Below, in pieces: positions 10,500 to 26,819 of a DNA stretch of 64,000 bases. The stretch comes from Paraescarpia echinospica (taxonomy: Eukaryota > Annelida > Polychaeta > Sabellida > Siboglinidae). Positions within the stretch are counted from its first letter, which is position 1. Each line of letters begins with the position of its first letter. The translations under genes and the position numbers were made by a program. Under the pieces are notes generated by a model. That model did no database searches, was not told the DNA's origin, and worked only from the letters and a program-made list of their open reading frames with translations. The stretch is taken from the NCBI GenBank assembly GCA_020002185.1, contig CM034544.1, forward strand, positions 37,043,862 through 37,107,861. Reading direction: 5' to 3'.

Positions 10500-11870
10500 T
10501 GTGCTGAATCATATAGAAACGACATTGCTCTCTAGTCTAAAAAAATTCAGTTGTGTTACATCCGTGTAACATAGCTGTTAAGGTGTATCAGAATGGGACG
10601 AGGAAAGGCGAATGTGTTTTTGGAGGACAATCGTTCAGATGGGACCACCTTGATGATATGTCGCAAAACATGTTGTTGTTGTCTATGGAAGTTCCCATAG
10701 AAAGCAAGAGTATACATCTAAACAATAAAAATATTGAATGAGTATTGGTTTACATTATTTATTCATTGTAAGTACGGAGAAATTACATTATCACATAAGT
10801 ATGTACGGTATCAGCGGTATGCATGGTAATAGTAATTAGCATCACACGTTTTGCTTTCGTAAACACATTATATCACACGTCAATTATATATATATATATA
10901 TATATATACATATATACCACGTATATATATATATATATATATAAATTACAGTGAAATTACAATTACAGTGAAAACATGATGTATATCAGAAGTATCTTTC
11001 TTAGAAAACTGAACGATGAAATACTACGAGTCTCAAGGAATCATTTCAATCGACGAAACACCGTGCTTCTTTGTGCATATTCGTTAAATTTGTTTGCACC
11101 GCACGTTTTATGAGAAATCATTAACACAGAGTATAGTTGGCACTTATCAAAAACGAAGACGCACAAGCGATACGGTCATCCGAGGAAAACCAGACCTGCT
11201 GTATTTCTTGCCAGAGATTTATGGTAACGTAGCATTTAAATTAATGTACATTAATGCTATACAATTTGCATACATACGTATAAGGCATTTTAAGTTTACC
11301 GTGCATATTTGACGTACATATTTAATAATTGTATTCATCCCAAAGATCCCTAGCGGAGTGATAGGAACCTTTTTCTGAGTCACAACAGTACCATTAAGCA
11401 AACCGATGTATGTACATCATTACAGTATGTAAAATAAAGTGAATATAGTCTATGTCATTAAAACATGCAAAATAGGAGTGAGAGTACATTATGAACAATT
11501 AGTATACGGTGAGAAAATTATATTTACAAATGAACAGTAAAGTAGGAAATTAGCTTCACCTTATTAAACATAGGATACTATAATAATGTTTGCAAACAAC
11601 CTCTGTTTAGTTTTAGACAAGGTTATTGTACTACAAACAGCATCGATTTAAGCAATGTTTTTAAACGCAAACATTGGTATTGATAATATAGTTGTTGTCT
11701 TCCCTAAGTTTGATTGAAACATTTGTACTGTTATACAATGTATGTTATAACAATTTACTAGCTTGTGTAAAACGCTATATCTACTGTAGACTACAAAGTC
11801 GAAGTCGACAAGGAAGACATCATACACATGAAGAGGATGTGCAGGAAACCCCGTGATTGAGGCTGTAGCG
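10500..11870 (+). pseudogene. Partial inverted copy of the DDE integrase-fold gene
   Basis: Four segments on the + strand match exons of the - strand gene at 12471-15499 in the same order. They are 10570-10735 (FRWDHLDDMS; the MDRGTEN site is changed to MGRGKAN), 11012-11062 (ESQGIIS), 11106-11230 (RRTSDTVIRGKPDLLYFLPE) and 11786-11868 (TVDYKVEVDKED). The homologous introns are also partly conserved. The loss of both acidic residues in MDRGTEN and scattered stops show decay. It forms the left arm of an inverted repeat centred near 12.2 kb. Confidence 0.8.
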
Positions 11871-12470
11871 AGTGTGCGTGCGAGTGAGCGTGCGCATGTG
11901 ACTATGTGCGTGTATGCAATGCTAAAAATGATTCAAAATGCAAGCGTAGATGGCGCTCAACTATAGTGAATAACCCAGTCACAATTTACATAGGGTCTAC
12001 TGCCCGTGAATAAAAGAAACAACTTAAAATAGTTTAGTTATATACATATGCGTCGGAACCGGACTTGGGGGGACTGAACCTAAATATTTAGGTGGGGGGC
12101 TTGAGATTGAGATGAGATTTAACCCCATATATTTAGAGTCACGTGGTTGTCTTGTGTGTCTCAAGGAGGAAGAATATGAGTTTTCTCTTCGTAAATACCC
12201 GTGAGGATGTTTTAGTTGCACATACTTGTATGTGCATTTTCTAATTAATTTTATGCGCTACTTGACGATTTTGTGGGTTTGTTTGGGTTTGATTTTTTGG
12301 GTCTTTGTGCAGACAAAATATGTGACCTGGCAACACTGTTCATAGCAAAATGTTTAGCGTTTAATGATACATTTTACAAAAACAAATTAACATTTTACAT
12401 ACAATCTGTCATCATTAGCGTTACTTCATGTCCTCTAGTTCAAGTTCGCCACTTATGACATATATTGCGC

Positions 12471-15499
<3,029 letters not shown>

Positions 15500-16137
15500 C
15501 TGTAAATGAAATAAACTACATAAATAAATTCACACATATGTAGATGGAGCCTCACGTCACTTAGTTACAGTATGCCCTTCAGTAGCAGGTACACATCAAA
15601 ATTAGTGCTGTCACGGTAGCGGCAAACTTTGCGCTCACATTTACGTCCGACTGACAACCAAGGTTTCAGCTCAGGTTTAGAACACGTGTTGCAACAGTAG
15701 CAAAAGACTTCGTTTAATCCCAGGACAGTAGCCGCAGGAACTGATAATATAAGTTATTATGCTAATAAGATCATATTACGATTTAAAATGTCCATGTTAT
15801 TTGCAATGAAAGATAAAAATTAGATGAAAATAAAAAATGTCAAACTTTTTTGCTGTGTACGTCTTATGCCACATTAGAATCTCCGCCAATAGTACCACAC
15901 CTGTGGTCATAGTGGACATGTAATTAAACTAAATGAAGGATAACATATGGGGTGTTATATATACTACTGCTAATATTCTCTGAATAAAATTGTTGTTGCT
16001 AAACACTGGACACACCTTGGCACCATCAAACCGTGGAGGTTGCGTAGTCGCACTGTCATGCTCCTGTAGCCCAAACAACGTCCACTTCCTTCCAACTCGT
16101 GTTGAAACAATTATTATGTGGAAAAGAGATTGACATA

Positions 16138-16202
<65 letters not shown>

Positions 16203-16311
16203 GATATATATATATATATACACACACACACATATATATATATATTGTTGTAAACAAAAAACACACCCATTAAAGATAGTGTATCATTAATATGGTTTTG
16301 CGTAAATGTGG
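15500..16311. other. Upstream of DDE gene; no exon resolved
   Basis: A - strand open stretch near 16020-16110 (LQEHDSATTQPPRFDGAKV) could be coding but is not recognised. (TA)n and (TATACA)n repeats fill 16140-16245, next to the gap. Confidence 0.4.
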
Positions 16312-17311
16312 NNNNNNNNNNNNNNNNNNNNNNNNNNNNNNNNNNNNNNNNNNNNNNNNNNNNNNNNNNNNNNNNNNNNNNNNNNNNNNNNNNNNNNNNN
16401 NNNNNNNNNNNNNNNNNNNNNNNNNNNNNNNNNNNNNNNNNNNNNNNNNNNNNNNNNNNNNNNNNNNNNNNNNNNNNNNNNNNNNNNNNNNNNNNNNNNN
16501 NNNNNNNNNNNNNNNNNNNNNNNNNNNNNNNNNNNNNNNNNNNNNNNNNNNNNNNNNNNNNNNNNNNNNNNNNNNNNNNNNNNNNNNNNNNNNNNNNNNN
16601 NNNNNNNNNNNNNNNNNNNNNNNNNNNNNNNNNNNNNNNNNNNNNNNNNNNNNNNNNNNNNNNNNNNNNNNNNNNNNNNNNNNNNNNNNNNNNNNNNNNN
16701 NNNNNNNNNNNNNNNNNNNNNNNNNNNNNNNNNNNNNNNNNNNNNNNNNNNNNNNNNNNNNNNNNNNNNNNNNNNNNNNNNNNNNNNNNNNNNNNNNNNN
16801 NNNNNNNNNNNNNNNNNNNNNNNNNNNNNNNNNNNNNNNNNNNNNNNNNNNNNNNNNNNNNNNNNNNNNNNNNNNNNNNNNNNNNNNNNNNNNNNNNNNN
16901 NNNNNNNNNNNNNNNNNNNNNNNNNNNNNNNNNNNNNNNNNNNNNNNNNNNNNNNNNNNNNNNNNNNNNNNNNNNNNNNNNNNNNNNNNNNNNNNNNNNN
17001 NNNNNNNNNNNNNNNNNNNNNNNNNNNNNNNNNNNNNNNNNNNNNNNNNNNNNNNNNNNNNNNNNNNNNNNNNNNNNNNNNNNNNNNNNNNNNNNNNNNN
17101 NNNNNNNNNNNNNNNNNNNNNNNNNNNNNNNNNNNNNNNNNNNNNNNNNNNNNNNNNNNNNNNNNNNNNNNNNNNNNNNNNNNNNNNNNNNNNNNNNNNN
17201 NNNNNNNNNNNNNNNNNNNNNNNNNNNNNNNNNNNNNNNNNNNNNNNNNNNNNNNNNNNNNNNNNNNNNNNNNNNNNNNNNNNNNNNNNNNNNNNNNNNN
17301 NNNNNNNNNNN
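16312..17311. other. Assembly gap, 1000 N
   Basis: Exactly 1000 N, a placeholder length. Translations across it are meaningless. Confidence 1.
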
Positions 17312-18489
17312 ATTTCCATGCATCAGTATAACTGCTGTGACACTTAACAATTAATTTGTGAAAGGATATTGCCAACAAACCAGTTAACCTAATACTGCCT
17401 ACATAGCCAACAGTGTTTAAATGTTGCAAGAAAAAAAAAAAAAAGTCTTGGCTGCACAAATTGTCATCTTTGAAACGGTGTCTACATTTACCTCGGTAAA
17501 AGTAACCAAGAAAATGCTTTGGAACAATTAATTACCATCTCGGCTGACCAACATTTAAGAACTGCTACCAACTGATTCAACACCAGAATGAATTTAAGAT
17601 CTAGTCTAATTCCCTTTGTACATCATATCACCATTGCTCAGTTGTGGCTGTCAAAGCATCCACAACGACCCACAGCGTATTGTCAAATTGTGGGATATTA
17701 CATTTAATAAATCTGAAATATCAGAGTTAGCAAACATTCAATAGATAAATAACACATAACTGTATGTAAACAGAGGCACACCACCTTCATCGAAGGCTAC
17801 AACATGCATTCTCAAAATTGATTAGTTTGATTTACAAATTAATCGTTAAGTGGCACCGCAGTTACACTGATGCATGGAAATGCCAGGTATTTCTTTACTG
17901 GGACAATGGCACCAGCCCAGACCTTCCAAGCATCTGAAAGTGGGAGTTTTGTTCGAACATTTGACAGTTTCTTGTTGGTAGCGCCATTTACAAAATTTTT
18001 ATTTCCTGAATTACATAACAAATCTGGTATTTCTACATGTCAAGTACAACAAAAGCAGGTGCATATTCTTTGCAAAATGACCAAAACCCAGATTTCTACT
18101 ATATCAGAAAATTTGGAAGGTCTGTCACACAAACTCAATAGTGTTTGCAAGTGCCCCTATCTCGACTCCCCGATCGTAATCGTGCCACAAGATAAATTTG
18201 ACTGTTGAACAATCGAACCGATCACATGACACAATTGGGAATGGAGTCGAGATCAGAGAGCTTGCAAACACTCTACCCTTAGTTTCCTAACAGTGCTAAA
18301 GCTCAATTTTGGCCGTCTGGAGGTTGTCTTGAACTACAGGCAGATGGACAGTAATTTACCCTATGCTATTAACCCTGATGTAGGCAGTTGCGTCTTTGGT
18401 CTGTGCGACTTAATACGCCTCCACATATAGCACCTGATTGATGACAGCGGCAACATTTAGCAGCACGGCAGTGAACACAGTCATAGTCA
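17312..18489. other. AP3D1 downstream flank, contig B
   Basis: This is the inverted counterpart of contig A 4429-5660. It includes part of the fold-back element and the hairpin. A + strand open frame at 17870-18208 is also open in contig A, but the amino-acid changes look unconstrained. Confidence 0.55.
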
Positions 18490-18579
18490 CTATGTAGTGA
18501 GGATGCCTCGGATCTCATCTACAACGTTCAACAATATTGATTCGTCGTCGCTCTTGCCGTCAAAGTTCAAGGTGTTTGG
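18490..18579 (-). CDS. AP3D1: AP3D1 terminal exon, copy 1
   Basis: Inverted counterpart of 4339-4428, with the same TTTCAG acceptor and TAG stop. It reads PNTLNFDGKSDDESILLN, one residue different from contig A. Confidence 0.83.
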   Translation of the reverse strand, partial: PNTLNFDGKSDDESILLNVVDEIRGILTT

Positions 18580-19288
18580 CTGAAACAAAACAGTTTGATA
18601 GTGCCAATCTACATTGTCAAGACATGTCACCGCAATTCTGTTAGTTTTTTTTATGAAATTGCACAAACCAATGTCAGTTATTAAACCAACAGCATCAAAT
18701 GTAGTTTTGTGATAACTTGGAAATATAAGTGCACAAGACACAACTACAGGAGTGGATATCAGCACAATTAATATGTAACTGATGTAAACATCTATTAAAA
18801 TAATGCAAAAATGCATTATATTAGAGCACTTGACATGTTTACTCCCCCATTAAATCCTACTACTAACACAATTCTGAATACCACATCTATACCACAGACA
18901 ATGAACAATGAAAAACACTTTGATGTACAATTATAATTATCAGGAGCAAATACAACATTGAGATATTGGCACCGAGTGTTAAAATTTCTTGTTTGAATGT
19001 AACTGTCAACATATATATTTAGTGAAATCGGTTGTACTTTTTTCTAGTAACTTACTCCGGTGGCCGTGACTCTACCACCAGAGAAAACAGTGCAGATGCC
19101 TGCACCCCATATCAAAGACTCAAGGGAATCCCAAAATAATTATCCATTTGACCATTCTCCTGAGCGGTAATGTGTGTTCAAGTAACTACTACTTCTTAAC
19201 CATTATATGTAATATCAGCCACAACTGCATGGCCAAAACCCAAACAATAAAATTTTGAAGGTAACAAGGTTATTGGCTCCAGTTAACT

Positions 19289-19505
19289 TCAGCATTTTAG
19301 CAAGATGATATACCCTCTCGGTTGTGAGGATGGTTCAGCAAGAACAACAATTCGCTGTGGATGACCTTGAGTTGACCTACCGCAAAAGTGGGTGAGGAAG
19401 GAGATCTTTGCGAGGATTGGAGCAAGATCCGGGTTGGCGACTGTCGCCTGCATGGATGACCTGTGCTCCAGGTCGCCACTGCCTAGTAACTTGGTGAAGG
19501 CATCG
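19289..19505 (-). pseudogene. AP3D1: AP3D1 ear exon, copy 1 (DAFTKLLGSGDL)
   Basis: Identical over at least 183 bp to the contig A exon at 3413-3629, including the in-frame TGA after IILLKC and the unresolved donor. The acceptor on the - strand is TTTTTGACAG. Confidence 0.87.
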
Positions 19506-20325
19506 CTGTCAAAAACGTAAGAGCACCATATTTAATAATATATATATTTATATAGCACACTTTTTAGCCTAAACGGCTCAAAGGCGCTTTAGAAATTCAT
19601 TAAAGTAATTCATACATACTAAAAAAACTTAAAATCTAGTACATTTCTATATAAAAAAAACTATGGTAAATTAAAACTAGAGATCTAAGATATGTTAATT
19701 ACAAATTATCTCTAGAATAAACACATACAAAACTATGAACAATGCAAGTGTTTTATATAAAATGTCATAAATAATTAAAACTACTAAAATGCCTTGTGAA
19801 ATAAGTACATTTTTATAACTGTCTTTTGAATATGTCTGCCGATGGAGCCTGGCTAATGGATAGAGGTATGTTGCTCCATAGTGTGGGTGAAGCCAAAGAG
19901 CCTTCTCTGTGGCTGCAAATATTCTGGCAAATGTCCATTGGATATCTACCAAATCTTACAAATAATCATCCATAACTCTTATATATTGTCTCAAACTTTA
20001 TGGACATGCTACACTACCTGACGTTTCTTAATTCGTTTTGAGTAAGGTTTTTTTATTGTGGGATTTTTGCCAAATGGAATCCAAATAGCATGTCTGAAAA
20101 ACAACTCCTGCAAGTATTTTAATGAGCAGTTAGCTGTGAGTCTACCATAATCCTATCAATACACAGTAAAACTTGACCGTAGTAACCATTGTCTAGACTG
20201 TGCAATATGTCCATTATGGCCAGGTTACCATTATGAACAGGTAGTGGACAATGCATTCTAGTCCTTTAAGACTTTCAAGTGTCCACTGTAGACATCTAAC
20301 AACTGCTACAAGACAAGAAACACAC

Positions 20326-20692
20326 CCATCAGAAGGCACCCAAACCAAGTAGGAGGTACGGAGCAGACTCAGCTTGAAGTCAATCTTCTCCTGTGTCACT
20401 CCCTCTTGATTCTACACACCCATCACAAGGCACCCCAACCAAGTAGGAGGTACACAGCAGACTCAGCTTGAAGTCAATCTTCTCCTGTGTCGCTCCCTCT
20501 TGATTCTACACACCCATCACAAGGCACCTCAACCAAGTAGGAGGTACGGGGCAGACTCAGCTTGATGTCAATCTTCTCCTGTGTCGCTCCCTCTTGATTC
20601 TACACACCCATCACAAGGCACCCCAACCAAGTAGGAGATACACGGCACACTCAGTTGAAGTCAATCTTCTCCTGTGTCGCTCCCTCTTCATT
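20326..20692 (-). pseudogene. AP3D1: AP3D1 exon NEEGATQEKIDF, tandemly repeated four times
   Basis: Four units of 94-95 bp each contain a whole exon (about 86 bp). Neighbouring exons are separated only by GTGTGTAG, so the donor of one unit and acceptor of the next are fused into an 8-base spacer too short to splice. The first unit on the - strand carries the same one-base deletion (TTCAACTGAG) as the single copy in contig A; the others read TTCAAGCTGAG. Only the outermost acceptor (20693-20694) and outermost donor (20324-20325) could act as a normal exon boundary, and read-through would shift frame. Confidence 0.85.
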
Positions 20693-23218
20693 CTACACAT
20701 ACAGTCGTCAATGTACACTGAGAAACATTCAAGCAACACACTGCAGGTAGCACAGAAAACTGTAAAACTACCCATCTGCATGTAAGAACGTACCCCTATT
20801 GGGGTGCTTGCTTGACCACCCTGAGTTGGCTAGAAGGCAGTCGAATTCACTTTGGACCCGAGAGCTAGATAAATCTTATTCAGTTCGATCATGAATGTAA
20901 TTGGAACTGATCAGTTGCTTTGCAAACTACATGGTCAACAATGTATTTAGATTTTACACATAATTTGCATCATCAAGTATCCAAAATTAACGCGGACTAC
21001 TAAAAATATAATTATTCTGTCATATCTACTTCAACAAGTTTTAAGAAGATTGCCACCCAGAGAATTAACTCTAGGTGGCAGGTGGACAGGAAGCCCTTTG
21101 GCTTATCGAGAGTCCAACCCTTTTATCTATGTGTATTCCGCCCTTCTGAGGTATGGGTCGATTTTATTTTTAAACATATTCACGCTACTGGTTAGCAGAA
21201 AATCTGTTCCATTCACTTACAGTCCTTTGTGAAAATGAGAACTTTCTTATATCTAATCTACATCTTTCTTAACTGAGAAAAAAATATTTCTATCAATATT
21301 TTCATAACCATTCATTTTTTAAACACTTCTATCTGATCTCCTCTCAATCTCCTGGTTTCTAGTGTTGTTAAGCTGCATTTTTTAGGTGTATTTCGTAACT
21401 AAGATCCCTCAGTTTTGGTATCATTTTAGTTGCTCTCCTCTGCATTCTTTCTAGCATATCTATGTCCTTCCTGAGATATGGCCTCCACGCTTGAATACAA
21501 TATTCTAAATGAGGCCTAATTATTGTTTTGTACAGCGGTATTATTACCTCTTTTTTCTTATACGTTATGTTTCGCCTAATTAATCCAAGGATTTGATTTC
21601 CCTTTGAAGCTGCAATTCTGCACTGCTCTGAAACCTTCATATCAGCACTAATGGTTAACCCTAAGTCCTTTTCTCTTACAGTAGTACTTAGTACAGTACC
21701 CCCCATTGTATATTCTCCCTCTTCGTTCCCATGTCCTGTGTGGAGGCATTTACATTTCCCAAATTGAGCAGCATTTGCCACTTTTCAGACCATTTGATCA
21801 ACCTGTCAAGATCATCTTGTAAATGTTGTCTATCTCCATCACTTTTAATCCTTCTAAACATTTTGTATCATCCGCAAATTTCAACACCTTGCTTGTTATT
21901 TCATCATCCAAATCGTTGATATATATTAAGAATAATATAGGTCTGATACTGATCCCTGTGGTACCCCACTCAATACCGATTTCCAGTTTGAAGACCCCCC
22001 AATCAACTATTACACGTTGTCTTCTGTCAATCAGCAATTTTTCTATCAATTCATTATACCATTTCTATGCCATGGGCCTTTACTTTAAGGAGTAATCTTT
22101 CATCTAGTACTTTGTCGAAAGCTTTCTGAAAATCTAAGTAGACGATATCTACTGGTGTTCCCTCATCTACCCACTTAGTGATGTCTTCCAAAAAACATAA
22201 CATATTTGTTAAGCATGACCTCGCTTTAAAAAACCATGTTGAGATGGGTTTATCAAGTTATGTTTAACAAGAAAATCCACCATGTGGTCTTTAATGTGTT
22301 TCTAATAATTTGCAAATCACTGATGTTAAACTCACTGGTCTATAGTTATCCGACTTGTTTCTCGAACCTTTTTTTAAATAATGGTATAATGTTTGCCTCT
22401 TTCCATTCTAAAGGAACCACTCCCTCTTCTATTGACAAATTGAAAACTGTTGCAAGCGGTACGCTAATTTGTTCTACAATTTCCAATAGTAGTTTGGGCG
22501 GAATCCCAATCCCCTTGAACATAGCCTCTGGTACTGGTAGTGAACTGATATCTTCTCTGGTAAACACTGAACTAAAGTACTCATTCAGGTCTTCTGCCAT
22601 TAAGACTCCCTCTGATATTATATTTCCAGCACTATCTTCTAGAGGACCGACCTTATCTTGAACTTTCTGTTTGCTTCGATCATACGCATAAACACTCTTG
22701 CGGTCATGTTTTATATTACTAGCTAATTGTCGTTCATAGCTTTTCTTTGAATTTCTAATTTCAGCTGTAGCTTGGTTAAGTGCTTCTTTATAACTGTTGT
22801 TATCTTCATCATTTCCAGTACATCTATATGACTTCCACATCATTTATTTGTATTTAATTTTTCTAATGGTTTCTTTCGATAAGTGTTTCTTTTTGGACCG
22901 TTTCCCTTGTTTTTTGAAGGGTACAAATTGATCGACTATACATTTAATTTCACTCTTTAATATATTCCAGCATTTTGTTGCCGTCTTATTTCTCAGTGTG
23001 TTATTCCAGTCTATCTTTGCTAAATATTTCCTCATGTCCTTATACCTGGAGACAACAACAAACGTGACAAGCGTGAAGGTGACAGGGAAGAAAGTGACCG
23101 TAGAGAAGGAGGGAGGGAAGATGGGAAGGGAGAGGAGAGAGGAAAACGAGATGGGACGAACGAAGAAGGGACGAAAGGAAGTGAGAGAAAATGTGATAGA
23201 AGATAAATAAAAGGGAAG

Positions 23219-23881
23219 GTGACAAGAGAAAAAGCGACAGGAAAGAATGGATCGGAAGAGAATGTGACAGGAGAGAAGACGACAGGGGGGAAAGACAACA
23301 AGCAGACAGATGCAAACCGAAGAAGGAGCTATTCTAAGGCAGTGATAGAGGGGGCAATGAGGAAAGAGAGGGTGTTTATGGGCGACTCCATTATGAGAAA
23401 GACGGACAAGGCACTGAGCGAGGGGAAGGACATCGTTGTTTGTTTACCGGGGGCTAGGATTGAACATGTAACTGACAGGGTAGAGAAGGTATTGGGACAT
23501 GGCAAGGGGGGGTCTATACTGGTACATGTAGGAACAAATAATGCAGACAGGGAGGGAACATCTGCGATAGTACAGAAGTATAGACAGTTAGTGAGGAAGC
23601 TACAGAAGACGAGAGTTGAACAGGTTATTCTGTCAGGAATTTTGCCAGTAATGGGAGGAAGGGGGGCAACGTATAGAAACTGTAAAAGGATGGCGATCAA
23701 CGCACTAGTTGAGCAGATGTGTGACGAAGAGGGGGTGGGATTCACAGATTTATGGTGATACTTTGTTGGGAGGGAAGATATGTACATGAGAGATGGCCTC
23801 CATCTTAGTGGAAAGGGGCAGCAGTTTTCTCAGAGAACCTGCTGCGATCTGTTGACAGTGGGACAGGTTGTATCTATTTAA
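23219..23881 (+). pseudogene. CR1 ORF1 with SGNH/GDSL esterase domain, one nonsense codon
   Basis: After a charged N-terminus (KATGKNGSEENVTGEK) the frame shows VFMGDSIMRKTD (nucleophile Ser block), LVHVGTNNADREG (block III), SGILPVMGGRG and then MYMRDGLHLSGKG (Asp-x-x-His block). These are the conserved blocks of the esterase found in ORF1 of many CR1 elements. TGA at 23756-23758 interrupts the frame just before the Asp/His block. The related copy at about 57000 reads TGG there, so this is a point mutation in an otherwise complete ORF1. The frame ends at TAA 23879-23881. Confidence 0.85.
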
Positions 23882-24238
23882 ACTAGATTCGCAGGGGGGA
23901 CTCACAGAAAAGCCTGAAAATGGAGGCATAGATAAAGACAGCACAAATAAATCAGCAAATAACAGTCTGGAAAACTCTTCTGAAGCTGGATATAAATGTG
24001 TTTGTTTAAATGCAAGGAGTATAGTAAACAAAAGAAATGAACTAAACGTTATGGTAGAAGATATTGACCCTCATATAATAGGTATAACCGAATCCTGGAC
24101 CACCACCGATATATCAGATGCTGAATTGGGACTGACAGGATATGTAATGTTTAGAAAAGATAGAATAGGAAGAAAGGGAGGTGGAGTTATTTTATATATT
24201 AAAGAATCTATTCAGGCTTATGAAATAAAATTAGAAAG

Positions 24239-26819
24239 CATCTTTATTGAGATACAAATTAATAAACACGAAAAAATCAATGTCGGTTGTATGTATAGAG
24301 CACCGAATACCAGCATCAGCAAATTTAATGACAATCTCTCATTCATACTGTGAAATCTCACCAGCAAAATCGTGTATATATGTGGTGATTACAATATAGA
24401 TCTATTGCACTGCGAAGAGCAAGCTGAATCAAAATATTTCATTGATCAAATGTTCAGCTCTGGATTATATCCCTTGATCACCAGGCCCACACGAGTAACA
24501 AGCACGACTGCTAGTATAATAGATAACATTTTCTGTTCTGAACTGTGTAGAAACAAAATGTGCGGCATTGTTTTAAGCGATGCTACAGACCATATGCCAA
24601 TTTTCGTCCTGTGTGACAACAGCACTTATGCGGTTATTAACGATGATCCAACATATAAATATAACAGAACGTTAGATGAGGACTCATTAAACAAATTTAA
24701 GCACGATTTAAATTATGCAAACTGGGACACTGTAATGAACGAGTCAAACCCTGATTTAGCATTCTCGCGCTTTATGCAAATGCTAAATAATACTTATAAC
24801 GATGCCTGTCCTGTAAAAACTACAACGTATTCAGGAGAGACAAAAAAGAATGATAAACCTTGGTTATCAAGAGGGCTAAAAAACGCTTGCATAAAGAAGA
24901 ATAACATGTACTTAGCGTTTCTAAAAAATAGGACAGAATTAACAGAAATCCGCTACAAAAATTACAAAAATAAGTTAACAAAATTATTACGTCTAGAAAA
25001 GAAAAAATATTACAGAAAAAAACTCGACGATTGTAAGACTAATATAAGAGCAACTTGGAAAACTCTTAACAGCATAATAGGTAAAAGAAAATCTGATACC
25101 ACATATTTGAACAAGTTTCATGTTGGCGATAACATAGTAGTATTAGAAAATAAAGAAATAGCTAATCATTTTAACAATTTCTTCGTCGATATAGGTACTA
25201 AATTATCCAACCTCATAGAACCCTGCCCGGGAATAAAGCCAACCGACTATGTAAAACGTACTGTATCACAATCAATGTATATGTCCCCCGTTACTGAGCA
25301 AGAAGTACTCGAAATTGTGTCTGGGTGCAAAAGTAAAACTTCATACGGACACGATGAAATCAGCATGAAAACAGTTAAGCATGTAATAAAGCAAATTGTG
25401 CAACCGCTAACCCACATTTTTAACAGATCTTTGATCAGCGGATCATTTCCAAACGATATGAAATTAGCAAAAGTCATTCCTATATTTAAGTCAGGAGATC
25501 GTTTTCAATTTTCTAATTATAGACCTATATCTCTCTTATCCCAATTTTCAAAAATTCTTGAAAAAATATTCAACAAAAGGCTAAGGTCTTTCATTGAAAC
25601 ACAACACATACTGACAGATGGGCAGTATGGCTTCAGAAGTAATCACTCAACTTCACTAGCTTTAACAGAATTTGTCGAAAAAATTACATCCGCAATGGAT
25701 AAATGCCAAAGCACGATTGGGGTCTTTATCGACCTAAAAAAAGCCTTTGACACTGTTGACCACAACATACTGCTAAGTAAATTGCAATGCTACGGAATAA
25801 GGGGTCTGGCTCTGGCCTGGATAAAAAGCTACTTAACCAACCGTAGACAATATGTATGCTATAACAACAGTAACTCAGAACAAAAGGAAATCAAGTGTGG
25901 AGTCCCGCAAGGTTCAATCCTTGGCCCGTTATTATTTATTCTGTACATAAATGACATGTGTGAAGTCTCAAAATTGCTTGATATTATTTTGTTTGCTGAT
26001 GATACAAACATTTTTTATTCCGCTAGTAACACAGATGAAGTAAGCACTGTTATTAACAACGAACTAAAAAAACTAGACCTGTGGTTTCGAGCGAACAAAT
26101 TATCACTTAATGTGAACAAAACACATTTTATAATGTTCAACAATAAAAAGCAACCTAGAACAGATGTGAATATAGTTTTGAATGGGAAAAACATTGAGCA
26201 GGTATCATATACTAAATTCCTTGGAGTAACCATTGACGAAAACGTAACATGGAGAGAACACATAAAAATGGTTGAATCAAAAGTATCAAAAAACATAGCA
26301 GTTTTGTATAAAACTAGGCATGTTCTTGATTGTCAAGCGTTACACACATTATATAATTCACTTGTTGAACCACAAATGTCATATTGCTGTGAGATCTGGG
26401 GAAATACTTATCAATCTAGACTCAGAAAACTATTTATGTTACAGAAAAAAGCTATACGGATTATTTATAATCTTAATTACCATGATCATACATCTGTATT
26501 TTTCCATCTCTCAAACATGCTTAAATTTCATGATTTAGTTAAATACAAGACTATGATCATACTTTATAAAGCAAACAACCATTCTTTAAATGGTCGTGTT
26601 CAAGCATTATTTGAACCAACCGCAGGTATACACATACATGATACAAGACAAAGCAAACTGTTCTATGTTAAAAAGACAAACACCACCCTCCGACTGCTGT
26701 CAATCACCGTCAAGGGTATAAAAACGTGGAACAATTTACCAAATAAATTGACTCAGCTTACAAGTTTAACACAATTTAAAAAAGCAATCAAGTTGTCATT
26801 ACTTTCTACATATTTGTGA
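24239..26819 (+). CDS. LINE ORF2 endonuclease (partial) and reverse transcriptase
   Basis: One TGA at 24351-24353 lies between FNDNLSFIL and NLTSKIVYICGDYN; after it 815 codons are open from 24372. It contains the endonuclease C-terminal block (YICGDYNIDLL, SDATDHMPIF) and the full RT: KLAKVIPIFKSGD, NYRPISLLSQFSK, GQYGFRSNHST, FIDLKKAFDTVDHN, GVPQGSILGPLLFILYIND and LFADDTNIF (catalytic Asp pair near residue 543). The C-terminus is of the TWNNLPNKL type. In the CR1/L2 superfamily the Crack and Daphne clades look like this; clade assignment needs a tree. It reverse-transcribes its own RNA at nicked DNA, but this 5'-truncated copy cannot be autonomous. Confidence 0.9.

Noticed and set aside
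15929..17459. Very long open frames across 16312-17311
   Set aside because: They consist of N translated as unknown residues; the gap is a placeholder.
17870..18208. 112-codon + strand frame downstream of AP3D1, also open in contig A
   Set aside because: Differences between copies change amino acids as often as not, and part of it lies in a fold-back terminus; no domain.
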